Assembly: GCA_003427395.1 (NCBI GenBank)
Contig: BFEA01000041.1
Span: 2,435,242 to 2,459,491, forward strand
Source of the DNA: Chara braunii
Taxonomy: Eukaryota; Streptophyta; Charophyceae; Charales; Characeae
DNA length: 24,250 nt
Direction: 5' to 3'
Numbering within the stretch: the stretch's first letter is position 1; every line of letters starts with the position of its first letter. The notes beneath the pieces were generated by a model. The model did not search any database. It had not been told where the DNA came from and saw nothing but the letters and a program-made list of their open reading frames with translations. The position numbers and the translations under genes are program-made. Below, piece after piece: positions 1 through 8,109 of the stretch.

Positions 1-600
1 CGAAATAGAGTTTCATCAAGTAGTAGCTCACCTCTTACCTCAAGGCGGTCGTTCACACTGCAACGTTTGAGAAAGAAAAAGTAAGTTCAGTAGCCTACCC
101 GTGAAGACTTGGTCAGGTCAGAACAGCACAGGTGGGGGGCAAGCGGGAAAATGCGCGAAAAAAGAACACAGCATGCAGTGCTGGCCCGGTGGTCATCCAC
201 GTTTTCATTCCAAGGAAGAGTGGAGGTGAGGAGGAGAAGACTCCAGCTCAGTAGCGGATTCCGGACAAAGACAGGGAAGCGAGGCGATGAAATAGACAAT
301 CAGATTGGATTTAAGATATGGAGGGTGGAGGGGGGGGGGGGAAAGAAAAGGACAAAGATACTCGAGGCAGGAAATCTACAGAGTCCCAGGTAGAAAAGTA
401 AGGTCCTGTGGGCCTGCGTCAGACCATGTCGGCTAGTACAGCAGCCTCCGCTGCCCCGTCAATCCTTCTGTGAAAAAAACTACCCATTTATCCCAGCATC
501 CCCCATTTATCGTAGAGAATTCGAAGAGGGCCTTCAGGAACATCCATTTAGGAAAATGCCGTATCCGTAGTTCCTTTCTGAGGGATAGGACTCTAGTGAG
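1..600. other. no gene recognised
   Basis: Unique-looking sequence with a 12-G run near 331-342 and no open frame with recognisable protein motifs. Short frames on both strands here have no domain signature or repeat relationship that I can see. Confidence 0.6.
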
Positions 601-603
601 ATA

Positions 604-645
604 AGGCCTTTTTTTTTTTCTTTTTTTTTTTCTTTTTTTTTTTGT
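604..645. repeat. T-rich low-complexity tract
   Basis: Three runs of about ten T separated by single C residues. It could be the poly-A tail of a minus-strand retroposon, but no recognisable body is attached. Confidence 0.85.
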
Positions 646-671
646 GGGCCCAGTTTTCTATTGCGAGGATT

Positions 672-730
672 TATGCCTCGGCATAGGGCCCTGCAGCAGG
701 CGCGTGCCCGCCCTAAGTGAAGGCGGGCAC
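672..730. other. two adjacent perfect hairpins
   Basis: TATGCC-TC-GGCATA at 672-685 is followed by GTGCCCGCC (704-712), a 9-nt loop and the exact complement (722-730). No T-run follows, and the context is eukaryotic, so this is not called a terminator. Function unknown. Confidence 0.6.
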
Positions 731-1068
731 CCCTGAATCTCAATGCGCCCTGAACTCGTCAATTTTCACAGCTCTTGGTCGGCGCCAGACAGTTTTGCCA
801 GACACCAGTTGGTAACATCGGCCTTGCTCGTGAGAATCCAAAATATTTGTGAGCCTTCCAGGCTCTTCCAGCGACAACGTGGTCGAAGCAGGGAGCACCA
901 CACATTTGTGCCTGGGTGGTTGGGCATGCCTAACCAATTCGGTCCTAGGCCACTGTCTGAACGGGCCTGGGTGCAGACACATTGGCCGAGACTGAAGCTA
1001 CTGGAAACTCGGTCTGACATGGGAAAGCACCCACCACTTTCCATATAGGAAAGGGCCGGGCTCCAGTA
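731..1068. other. no gene recognised
   Basis: Overlapping short frames exist on both strands but show no protein motif. Nothing else is supported here. Confidence 0.55.
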
Positions 1069-1132
1069 GACACATTAGGGCACTTGCACTTGCAGGCAAA
1101 AAAGACACATTCGGGCACTTGCACTTGCAGGC
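1069..1132. repeat. 35-bp tandem duplication
   Basis: GACACATTAGGGCACTTGCA begins at 1069 and recurs at 1104 with one substitution, continuing through CTTGCAGGC in both. Within each copy CACTTG is itself doubled. Confidence 0.85.
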
Positions 1133-1236
1133 GGCAGCACTGCTGGAGCATTGACTCGCGGGCTGCTTGCTGCGCTAGCGCGAGGTGCAGGTGCGAGCGT
1201 CAAGAAGATACAGGGCGCTGCTGCACGGAGCGCCAT

Positions 1237-1265
1237 AGCCCAGCCTTCATAGCCAGGCTGGGGCT
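1237..1265. other. hairpin, 10-bp stem
   Basis: AGCCCAGCCT at 1237-1246 pairs with AGGCTGGGGCT at 1255-1265 with one bulged G; the loop is TCATAGCC. It overlaps the start of the duplicated GA module. Confidence 0.55.
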
Positions 1266-1327
1266 TGAACTTAGTCAGCGGATGGTGGTGGTCTTCGTGT
1301 ATGAGGGAGAAGACGTGGGTGTAGAAG

Positions 1328-1396
<69 letters not shown>

Positions 1397-1461
1397 GGGC
1401 TTGGACTTAGTCAGCGGGTGGTGGTGGTCTCCGTGTACGAGGGAGAAGACGTGGGTGAAGA

Positions 1462-1500
<39 letters not shown>
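1258..1500. repeat. tandem duplication of a module ending in (GA)n
   Basis: A module of about 72 bp beginning CTGGGGCTTGRACTTAGTC occurs at 1258 and 1394 (period 136) with only a few transitions. Each copy runs into a GA microsatellite (1330-1393 and 1464-1500). Microsatellite and flank were therefore duplicated together, or the microsatellite mediated unequal exchange. Confidence 0.92.
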
Positions 1501-1501
<1 letters not shown>

Positions 1502-1591
1502 ACCACATACACATAGGTTCCAGTTTGTGTCAAATGCCAACTCAAGAATCCAAGTACCCCTTTGCCTATCCCTGAATTCCAGTAAACGCTC

Positions 1592-1662
1592 ACAAGTGGC
1601 CGCGTGGTTAGTGTTGGTAAGTTTATCATTGTAGACCAGTAATCGATCCACAGCCAAACGGA
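1592..1662 (+). repeat. tRNA-like segment, possible SINE head
   Basis: GTGGCCGCGTGGTTAGTG resembles a Pol III A box and AATCGATCCAC, about 40 bases on, resembles a B box. Between them GTTTA-TCATTG-TAGAC makes a 5-bp anticodon-like stem. The acceptor stem is not convincing, so this looks like a decayed tRNA-derived repeat and not a tRNA gene. Confidence 0.4.
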
Positions 1663-1663
1663 C

Positions 1664-1738
1664 TTCCGCAGCCAGACGGAATCTAACCGGTGACCTCGGC
1701 TGTAACAGCCAGATGCCTTTACCACTGCAACGGTGACC
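1664..1738 (-). repeat. tRNA-like segment, Asn-like anticodon arm
   Basis: On the minus strand TTGCAGTGGTAAAGGCA (A-box-like) is followed by GGCTGTTACAGCC (an anticodon-arm-like hairpin containing GTT) and then GGTTAGATTCC (B-box-like). Order and spacing fit a tRNA-derived SINE head, but the T stem is poor. It faces the plus-strand tRNA-like segment just upstream, with the two B boxes about 30 bp apart. Confidence 0.42.
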
Positions 1739-2008
1739 CGGTGTTCAAAACTGAAGCCATACCAGTCGTGACATTCAGCCCACCCCAGCACCCTTGCAGC
1801 AAGTGGGCAGGCTGAAGGGCAAAAAGTAGCCACTGGCAGAGAGAATGAACTTGGACATGCAATTGCCCACGTCGTCGCCTTTACTCTTTTCTGAGACTTT
1901 GGGACTGTAAGATATGACCCTTTTCTTTTCCAAATTCGTTTTTTTTAATTTGTTTTTCAAATGACATTGTATGATTGACTTGGTTGCCTCCTTGTGGAAT
2001 CCTTATGC

Positions 2009-2268
2009 AGGAACGTCCCCCCTCAGACACTCCCGGTGAGCACCGAAGGAGAAAGCCGTACTCCTTCACCACCCCAAACGGTCAAGGAGAAAGCTATCAT
2101 GGGGCCTACACCGAGCTGTTCGGTACCTTCAGACAAAACCTTTTAAGCAAGAATGTCAGTTTACGGTGCTTATGTTGTGGCACCGTATCGAGGATTTTCG
2201 ATCCTAATGAGGAGCCCGATGGGAAGAAACATCACAGACGCCACATGGGGCGTGCGCTGAGTCGCTGA
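2009..2268 (+). CDS. candidate exon with C-x2-C...H-x3-H pattern, unrecognised
   Basis: A frame open from about 1975 to 2268. It is preceded by a pyrimidine-rich stretch and TTATGCAG, a possible 3' splice site, with GAACG as the first exon bases near 2009. Near the C-terminus the frame reads RCLCCGT and, 17 residues later, HHRRH, so a C-x2-C-x17-H-x3-H metal site is possible; the spacer is longer than in classical C2H2 fingers. I recognise no family. The last 120 bp recur in diverged, frame-broken form at 2300-2430. It may be chance or the end of a decayed transposon gene. Confidence 0.2.
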
Positions 2269-2430
2269 TGGATACAACTGTTTAAGTGCCGGGCAGAGCA
2301 GAAGGGAAAAAATGCCGGTTTACGTTGTGCACACGGCACTCTACTGCAGTTTGCAGAGCCTCATGAGGAGGAGGCCAGATGGGAAGACAGATGGAGGACA
2401 CAATGTCATGGCGAGAGAGCTGATGGGGGC
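2150..2430. repeat. diverged tandem repeat
   Basis: About 120 bp from 2150 (GTCAGTTTACGGTGC) aligns loosely with 2313 onward (GCCGGTTTACGTTGTG). Shared landmarks are CTCATGAGGAG/CTAATGAGGAG, GATGGGAAGA and the final GCTGATGG. A still weaker third echo lies near 2540-2580. Confidence 0.5.
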
Positions 2431-2654
2431 AAATTACTGCTTCAGCGTCAGGCAGCACAAATGGAAATGTTGATTTAATATGTACTAGCCCTTTACATCG
2501 CATTGATGTCCTGAGGGTTATGGGACAATGTGTGTTGACTCATGATTGGGGCGAATGGGAAGGCAAAAAGACATTCAGCGGATAATATGCGAAAGATTGC
2601 GAAGCTGCCCAATAATCCATGGGCAAGGTATTCAAATTTCTCCGGACCGAGGTT

Positions 2655-2749
2655 CCACTCACTTAGTACCCACATTCTTCGTTCCTGGCCGTAGACTAGG
2701 AGATCAACGGCCAGATACGAAGAATGATGGGGGTAAGTAAGTGTGAGTT
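2655..2749. repeat. long imperfect inverted repeat
   Basis: Left arm about 2655-2692 and right arm about 2707-2749 are complementary over roughly 35 positions, including ATTCTTCGT/ACGAAGAAT and CTGGCCGT/ACGGCCAG blocks. The 14-nt loop is AGACTAGGAGATCA, whose complement contains CTCCTA, matching the CTCNTA loop core of the SINE-like family in this window. It ends 18 bp before the TTAA element at 2767. Confidence 0.8.
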
Positions 2750-2766
2750 GCTGAGCATTGTGAACC

Positions 2767-2952
2767 TTAAACCACCAGTACTTGGCCCATCTATGGGCCT
2801 CCGGAAAAAAATAGAGTAGAAAAAACGTTTCTAATCGGATGAATTTGGACGCTCCTGTAGTGGCCCGTACATTTCCTCAAATTGTGTACATTTCCTCAAA
2901 TTGTGGCTTGTTAACGGGCACAACTTTAGGAAGTATAGTACTGGTGGCTTAA
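2767..2952. mobile_element. TTAA-flanked MITE-like element (copy 1)
   Basis: The body 2771-2948 (178 bp) is bounded by ACCACCAGTAC and GTACTGGTGGC, 11-bp inverted termini matching at 10 of 11 positions, and TTAA lies immediately outside on both sides (2767-2770, 2949-2952). Inside the left end is the hairpin GGCCCATCTATGGGCC. TTAA target duplication is characteristic of piggyBac-type transposition; membership of that superfamily is inference from TTAA alone, because the termini do not begin with the usual CCC. Too short to encode a transposase, so non-autonomous. It contains a 19-bp tandem duplication at 2867-2904. Confidence 0.78.
2867..2904. repeat. 19-bp perfect tandem duplication
   Basis: GTACATTTCCTCAAATTGT occurs twice without a mismatch, inside the TTAA element. 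Confidence 0.95.
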
Positions 2953-3020
2953 CGCGAGATTAGCCAATGGAAAATTGGAAATGAGTTTTAATAGTTTATT
3001 CAACATATTTTGTAGACTAC

Positions 3021-3067
3021 CGTTGTATTCGGCTAGACTACCGTCTTCAGCTCAGCCGAATACAACG
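3021..3067. repeat. 14-bp perfect inverted repeat
   Basis: CGTTGTATTCGGCT (3021-3034) and its exact complement (3054-3067) enclose 19 nt. A further direct copy, CGTTGTATTCGG, begins at 3120. TAGACTACCG is also repeated directly at 3013 and 3034. Confidence 0.9.
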
Positions 3068-3227
3068 TACGTTCATTATTGCTGTATCCAGACTCAATGT
3101 TGCCTCTATAATAACGGTACGTTGTATTCGGGGGAAGAGGGTAGATTCCGGGAGAAAAGGTCATGTTTTACAAGAGCACTCTACTCAGTCTACTGTTAGG
3201 TTTGGGGAGGTAGAGTCAAAGATTTGC

Positions 3228-3245
3228 CTGGTGTAGTCACACCAG
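3228..3245. other. hairpin CTGGTGT-AGTC-ACACCAG
   Basis: A 7-bp perfect stem with a 4-nt loop; no T-run follows. Confidence 0.6.
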
Positions 3246-3411
3246 CCTAAGTGCTTTCCTTGGCTAGATGTATTTTGTCACCTACTAGGGACTTTTCTAG
3301 TGGTAGTTATTATACCGCTCCTTTTCCTTTTCAAAAGTTTTTATCTCCTTTCCTCCCCTTCTTCTTGTTTTTTGTAGAAATGGACAGCTGGGGAGGACTG
3401 CTCGAGCGCCA

Positions 3412-3482
3412 CCGGCCGATCTGCTCAGGTGGTAAGGTGCACAAGTGGAATTTCGGAGGTTGTCGGTTAAGTCCCCATCGAC
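3412..3482 (+). repeat. weak tRNA-like segment
   Basis: TGCTCAGGTGGTAAGGTGC resembles an A box and GGTTAAGTCCC a B box, about 40 bp apart. No convincing acceptor stem. Possible decayed tRNA-derived SINE. Confidence 0.25.
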
Positions 3483-3853
3483 CTCATTACCTACTCGGCC
3501 ACGCTTGCCTCCCATCACCTAGACATTGCCCTGCAGAGCAGCATTTGCAGACAGTGCTGATGTTTGTAGGGCGGGGGGAAGAGAGAGAGAGAGAGGAGGG
3601 CGCGGGGCAAGAGACTGGCAATATGCTTTCTAATGGAAACAGCCCCAACATTGTACCAGATTGATGTATCCACTGGCGGCCGATAGAGGGTTGAAGAGGT
3701 TGTTTTCATCTTCAAGTTTCTTACATCATTGGTGCTGTTTAAGGGGTGCTGAGCCCGATCCTCAACATGATGATGTCAGTTACTCCGGGTAGACTGTGAG
3801 GACCCGGGCCTCAATCTTCTTATTGGAAATATCAGCCTTGGGCACTGGGCCCC

Positions 3854-3856
<3 letters not shown>

Positions 3857-3884
<28 letters not shown>
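3857..3884. repeat. poly-A tract (28)
   Basis: Uninterrupted A run immediately before the 5' side of SINE-like copy A; it may be the tail of an older insertion. Confidence 0.95.
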
Positions 3885-3885
<1 letters not shown>

Positions 3886-4160
3886 ATTGATGTATCCAAG
3901 GGATGCTGGACCCGGTTTCCAGCAGGTGCGACTCCCACCAATAGACGGAGCAGCCCAACACCTAAAGCCTAAACCCTTGTGGTTCTCTTACCACCACCTG
4001 GATAGAGGCCCTGCAATAGGGCTTTTCCAACAACAACAACAACAATAACAATAAAAAAGAAAAAAAAGAAAAAAAAAAGAAAAAGCAGACCGGCTGACAA
4101 GCGCTCTAGGATCCAGGGTATATAGAAATAAAAAATAAAAAATAAAAAAAATAAAAAAAA
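3886..4160 (+). mobile_element. SINE-like family, copy A, with A-rich tail
   Basis: Starts GATTGATGTATCCAAGGGAT, shared in part with copy C. Then come the first stem-loop (GCTGGA / TCCAGC), the CCACCAATAGACGG box, a linker, and the third hairpin at 3968-4008 with loop TTCTCTTACCA and 11 of 16 stem positions paired. The 3' end GCAATAGGGCTTTTCC leads into (CAA)n and long A-rich DNA (4031-4160), as expected of a retroposon tail. GATTGATGTATCCA also occurs at 3659. No Pol III tRNA boxes seen in it. Confidence 0.72.
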
Positions 4161-4340
4161 GAAGACGAGGCAACCTTTTTTTTGTTTTCGTTGTTTTCTC
4201 GAAGCGGCAGAGGCCATAGTGTCTTGCTATTTTGAAGAGATTGACGAGGCGATGACTTCTTCAGTAATGTAAGTCATTGGTATGGCGGATCTGAAGGCAT
4301 GGAAGATTGGAGCTGTCATATGGACAGCCCTATCTGGGTG

Positions 4341-4427
4341 TTTTTTTTTTTTTTTTTTTTTTTTTTAAGGCTTCATCTATTGGTGGGAAGCTGCACCTGC
4401 TGGAAATCGGGTCCAGGGGTCCCTGTA
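4341..4427 (-). mobile_element. SINE-like family, copy D, core plus poly-A
   Basis: Plus-strand CTTCATCTATTGGTGGGAAG and CTGGAAATCGGGTCCAG are the family core in antisense. In sense orientation the core runs directly into 26 A (4341-4366). The linker and third hairpin are missing, so this is a 3'-shortened copy or the A tract replaced the hairpin. Confidence 0.68.
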
Positions 4428-4744
4428 CAGAAATTGACATGCTTATCAACGTGTGAGATTTGTTTGTTTGCGAGGAGCATCAAGGACACGGTTTGCAGTC
4501 CACTGTTCTATCTTACTCCATCCTTTTTTTTTCTTTTTCTTTTTTTTTTTTCCATCCTGTGTTTCTCCCTCTGTTTCTCCCTCTGTTTCTCACATGTTTG
4601 TCAGTCTCTCACCGCCCCCCCGGATAGAGATGCTACAGAGTGATGTTGAAATATTTTTAAGAAGCGATGGAAAGGATCACACAGAGGTAGGCAGTAGGAT
4701 GCGATAGCTGGTATTCATCACATGGCTTGGGTCATGACTTATCA

Positions 4745-4802
4745 GAGTGAATCTGACCATAATTGTGGTGACGGAGTGAATCTGGCCATAAGTGTGGTGA
4801 CG
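4745..4802. repeat. 29-bp tandem duplication
   Basis: GAGTGAATCTGACCATAATT begins the first unit (4745-4773); the second (4774-4802) differs at two positions. Both end GTGGTGACG. Confidence 0.92.
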
Positions 4803-4820
4803 TCTTCCATCTCCCGAGAC

Positions 4821-5013
4821 GCTATCGCTGGGGTCCTATTGTATCTCCTTGCACGCTGTAGCGGGGGTCCTATTGTATCTCCATGAGATGCCACCAGGGG
4901 TCCTATTGTATCTCCTATTGTATCTCCTATCTCCTATAGCTGGGGTCCTATTGTATCTCCTATAGCTGGGGTCCTATTGTATCTCCTGGTGGCATCTCCC
5001 TAGAAGCTATAGC
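4821..5013. repeat. minisatellite, core GGTCCTATTGTATCTCC
   Basis: GGTCCTATTGTATCTCC appears five times with variable spacers (AGCTGG, GCTGTAGCGG, ATGAGATGCCACCA). A 14-bp perfect inverted repeat, GAGATGCCACCAGG at 4885-4898 and its complement at 4985-4998, lies within it. Confidence 0.9.
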
Positions 5014-5079
5014 TGGAAATTAGGAAAGGCGGGAGAAAGCTAAAGGACCTGGTGGCCTCAGCATGACTTATAGACTTTG

Positions 5080-5290
5080 CGGTTGCCACTGGAGTCCACG
5101 CATGGGACCTGTAGCAAGACAATGCCATGCCTTCGCTTGGCGCATGATGTATTTAGATGACAGGGTTCGTCCGACTATGCTCAGACCCTATAGCTTCCAC
5201 TAGAGCCCACCGATCGGACCTGTAGCAAGACATGCCCACGCCTAGCGCCTGAAGTACGCGGACGACAGGGTTCGTCCCATTACGGTTCAA
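5080..5290. repeat. diverged tandem duplication of about 108 bp
   Basis: GACCTGTAGCAAGACA recurs at 5106 and 5217, and GACAGGGTTCGTCC near 5159 and 5264, with CCACTGGAGTCCAC/CCACTAGAGCCCAC upstream of each. Intervening bases have drifted and contain small indels. Confidence 0.85.
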
Positions 5291-5292
5291 AT

Positions 5293-5322
5293 CAGGGCTG
5301 AATGGGGTTCTGCTCAGCCCTG
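5293..5322. other. 9-bp perfect hairpin, 12-nt loop
   Basis: CAGGGCTGA (5293-5301) pairs with TCAGCCCTG (5314-5322) around a 12-nt loop. The loop does not match the SINE-like family loop. Confidence 0.6.
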
Positions 5323-5405
5323 GTGTCTACAGCCGCTGACTGGACCTGCTCAGTCAATCCTCTGGTTTTCAGAGCAATCAATGCTGGCAGGTTCCCTCCA
5401 AACAC

Positions 5406-5443
5406 CTGTCTCTTATACACATCTAGATGTGTATAAGAGACAG
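5406..5443. other. Nextera mate-pair junction adapter (artefact)
   Basis: The 19-bp Tn5 mosaic end CTGTCTCTTATACACATCT is followed at once by its reverse complement: a 38-bp palindrome identical to the circularisation junction of Nextera mate-pair libraries. It is laboratory sequence, so bases on its two sides were joined from DNA ends that may lie kilobases apart in the genome. Confidence 0.98.
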
Positions 5444-5446
5444 GAC

Positions 5447-5485
5447 TTAAACAACCAGTACATGGCCCAGCTATAGGCCGCGGGC
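5447..5485 (+). mobile_element. orphan left end of a TTAA element
   Basis: TTAA (5447-5450) followed by ACAACCAGTAC and ATGGCCCAGCTATAGGCC, closely matching the left end of the element at 2767. No matching right end is visible before the N gap. It starts 3 bp after the adapter, so its left flank is chimeric. Confidence 0.55.
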
Positions 5486-5663
5486 TTGCCAGTTAATGCA
5501 GCGCAGCCTCAGGTGGTCGACCGAGAGCAGCAACCGGTAGTTCAGCAAACGCCGGGCTCAGCAACTTTCGGGATGACACTCACCAATACAAAAAAGAAAA
5601 AGAAAGAAAAAGAAAAACAAATGAGAAAACTTAAAAAAAAAAAAAAACGGTTCTCGGCAAGGG

Positions 5664-6119
5664 NNNNNNNNNNNNNNNNNNNNNNNNNNNNNNNNNNNNN
5701 NNNNNNNNNNNNNNNNNNNNNNNNNNNNNNNNNNNNNNNNNNNNNNNNNNNNNNNNNNNNNNNNNNNNNNNNNNNNNNNNNNNNNNNNNNNNNNNNNNNN
5801 NNNNNNNNNNNNNNNNNNNNNNNNNNNNNNNNNNNNNNNNNNNNNNNNNNNNNNNNNNNNNNNNNNNNNNNNNNNNNNNNNNNNNNNNNNNNNNNNNNNN
5901 NNNNNNNNNNNNNNNNNNNNNNNNNNNNNNNNNNNNNNNNNNNNNNNNNNNNNNNNNNNNNNNNNNNNNNNNNNNNNNNNNNNNNNNNNNNNNNNNNNNN
6001 NNNNNNNNNNNNNNNNNNNNNNNNNNNNNNNNNNNNNNNNNNNNNNNNNNNNNNNNNNNNNNNNNNNNNNNNNNNNNNNNNNNNNNNNNNNNNNNNNNNN
6101 NNNNNNNNNNNNNNNNNNN
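5664..6119. other. assembly gap (456 N)
   Basis: A run of N. It interrupts the third hairpin of SINE-like copy B, and translations across it are meaningless. Confidence 1.
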
Positions 6120-6214
6120 TGGTGGTGGTAAGAGAACCACCGGGATTGAGGCTTTGCCTAGCGGGCCGCTCCATCTATTGGTGGGGAGCAACACCTGCTG
6201 GAAACCGGGTCCAG
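6120..6214 (-). mobile_element. SINE-like family, copy B, truncated by the gap
   Basis: In sense (minus) orientation: CTGGACCCGGTTTCCAGCAG, the CCCACCAATAGATGG box, the linker GCCCGCTAGGCAAAGCCTC shared with copies A and C, and loop TTCTCTTACCA between GGTGGT and ACCACC. The rest of the hairpin and any A tail lie in the N gap. Confidence 0.72.
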
Positions 6215-6221
6215 ATCTAAA

Positions 6222-6378
6222 ATGAAGCTCCTGGGAGGATCTTGAACCATTCTTGAAAGGAAATGTGATAGTCCCTCTTGAAGGAGACATCTTCCCCTTC
6301 CACTCCTGGCCAAACCATATCTCCCAGTCTCTCCCCTGAGGTATCCCCCAGCCAGTCTGGTGTGAATTTTCCCTTTTT
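6222..6378 (-). pseudogene. possible LINE C-terminal fragment
   Basis: A 52-codon open minus-strand stretch includes FTPDWLGDTSGERLGDMVWP and DYHISFQEWFKILP. The GD...SF...Y.IS...F..L spacing recalls the connector region C-terminal to the RT in L1/Tx1-like LINEs, but I rely on memory of the pattern only. If right, it is a second LINE fragment, because it lies 3' of the cysteine-rich end of the adjacent relic. Confidence 0.25.
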
Positions 6379-6427
6379 TTTATATTATATATATCCATTT
6401 TTTAGTGTGGATTCTGTAAATCTTGTT

Positions 6428-7560
6428 TTAATTTGACCCAAATTGAATGTGCCCCAATTTCCGTTTGGATAAACTGTTGGATGAGTTCAGAGACCCTCTC
6501 CTTCTATTCTCACTTTGTCCAGAATATGGACACATCATTTGTGCCACAGTGTCCACACCACAACTTTTCGTCCTAAATTTTAAAAGGTTTTGTTGAAAAA
6601 CTGATAAGTCAATTATAACCGGGTTCCAGTGACCCAGCAGGATCGCTTTCCAATTCCAAGGCCAGTCTAACCCTGTTAGTTTGTTGAACTTTGTTCTTCC
6701 CACAATCCCATCTTCTCCACAACAATTTTGCCCCTCGACATTGTAGGAAAAAGTGTTTTGTTGTTTACTTGATTTTCCTACTTGAAAATACTTCCACACA
6801 AGCTTGACACCAAGGGAGAGTTTATCCTTTTTTGCTCTAGAGACAAATGATCTGTCAGGCAATCATTTGTCGGCATCTATGAGATATCTGCCATTGTAGA
6901 GAGGCAAATTTTGTCGGTCTTTCGTTGAATTCTTTACAACATGAGATTGGCTTAAGTGAATCTAGGTAAATGTTCAAATCCCTAGCCCACTTTCCTACAT
7001 TATTGCATATACATCCACTCTAGCTTTGAGCAATCGATAAGAGGCTTTGACCATCAATGTTTGCAACTTTTGCGGCTTGTTTCTCCTTGAGGACCTCCAG
7101 ACCCACTCCGCTGGATCCAAAGGAAGCTCTGAAATAAGGATGTCAGACAAAAACACTCTCCACCCTTTTGAAGAGGAACAAAACACCACCCGGATCCTGT
7201 ACATAGAATTTGGAAAGAGAAAGGAAACACAATTTTGTTGTGTCTGTAAGAATGTATGGTTCTTATGAACCATGAACAAATTTATTCGTGCCCCATCCAA
7301 CCGTGTGTCACCGATTGGACCTACTAATTTGGTTCCATCTGGTCTGACTCCACATACCCAGTCAACCTCCAAAAATATCAGCCCTATCCTTAAGGCTACC
7401 GAGTCTAGTACCGACCAAGCTCAAGGGAGGGAAGAAAGGATGTGATGTAGATTCTCCTGATTTCTTCGCGCAACATTTCTACCGATTTCCAATTCTTCAC
7501 CACCACGTCACATAACGCTCTGATTCTCACAATGGCATGTTTAACCCATGTGGTTCAGAG
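6428..7560 (-). pseudogene. LINE connector and C-terminal remnants
   Basis: Downstream of the RT, short frames keep LINE-like wording. WVKHAIVRIRALCDVVVKNW lies near 7550-7490. A 125-codon frame occupies 7372-6995. A 144-codon frame (6862-6428) contains CPYSGQSEN near 6533-6508, reminiscent of the CxxC-type C-terminus of L1/Tx1-like pol proteins (CP.CGQ.E...H). The second cysteine has been replaced by serine. Frames differ between pieces. The assignment leans on position after the RT and is less certain than the RT itself. Confidence 0.5.
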
Positions 7561-8109
7561 GGAATCAGAGTTGATGTATACTCTCCCATTTATATCAGTT
7601 GTCTAACGGTTTCCAAACATAGGTTGACGAAAAATTTCATCATATCTCGAGGGAGGAGTTCTGCTAGGTATCAGGATCTTGCCCTAGGATTTTAACAAAA
7701 CTATCCAGAAATTATCCAGCACAAAACACATGATCGGTGGATATCTTCCAACGGGGTTCATCCACCAGAGGAACCAAGGGTTAAATGGATGTTTTTAGAT
7801 GCGTCAATCAGGTTTTTGTGGGTGCTTCTAGCGGCTCAGGGTAAACCAAATACAAATGATGTTTGATCACGACACCAACCCTTAAAAAAATAGAGAGTTG
7901 TAAAAAGAAACACACTTCTTTGTTTGGCAGAAAACGTTTCATTAACAATGTTGCACTGACGTCCATTTGTTACGAGTCTCCCAGCTGATCCTTAAACAAA
8001 ACCCCTCATAAAGAATTGAAGAAATATCTTACCGCCTTTCTTTGAAGAGGAGAGCATGAATCCCTCATCTAACCCAAAGCAAAGGGAGGCTTAGAGATTT
8101 TAGATTCAA

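Noticed and set aside
1271-1657. 128-codon minus frame of alternating Ser-Leu
   Set aside because: It is a translation of the GA microsatellites.
5486-6398. Frames of 210-255 codons across the gap
   Set aside because: Most codons are N; no evidence of coding.
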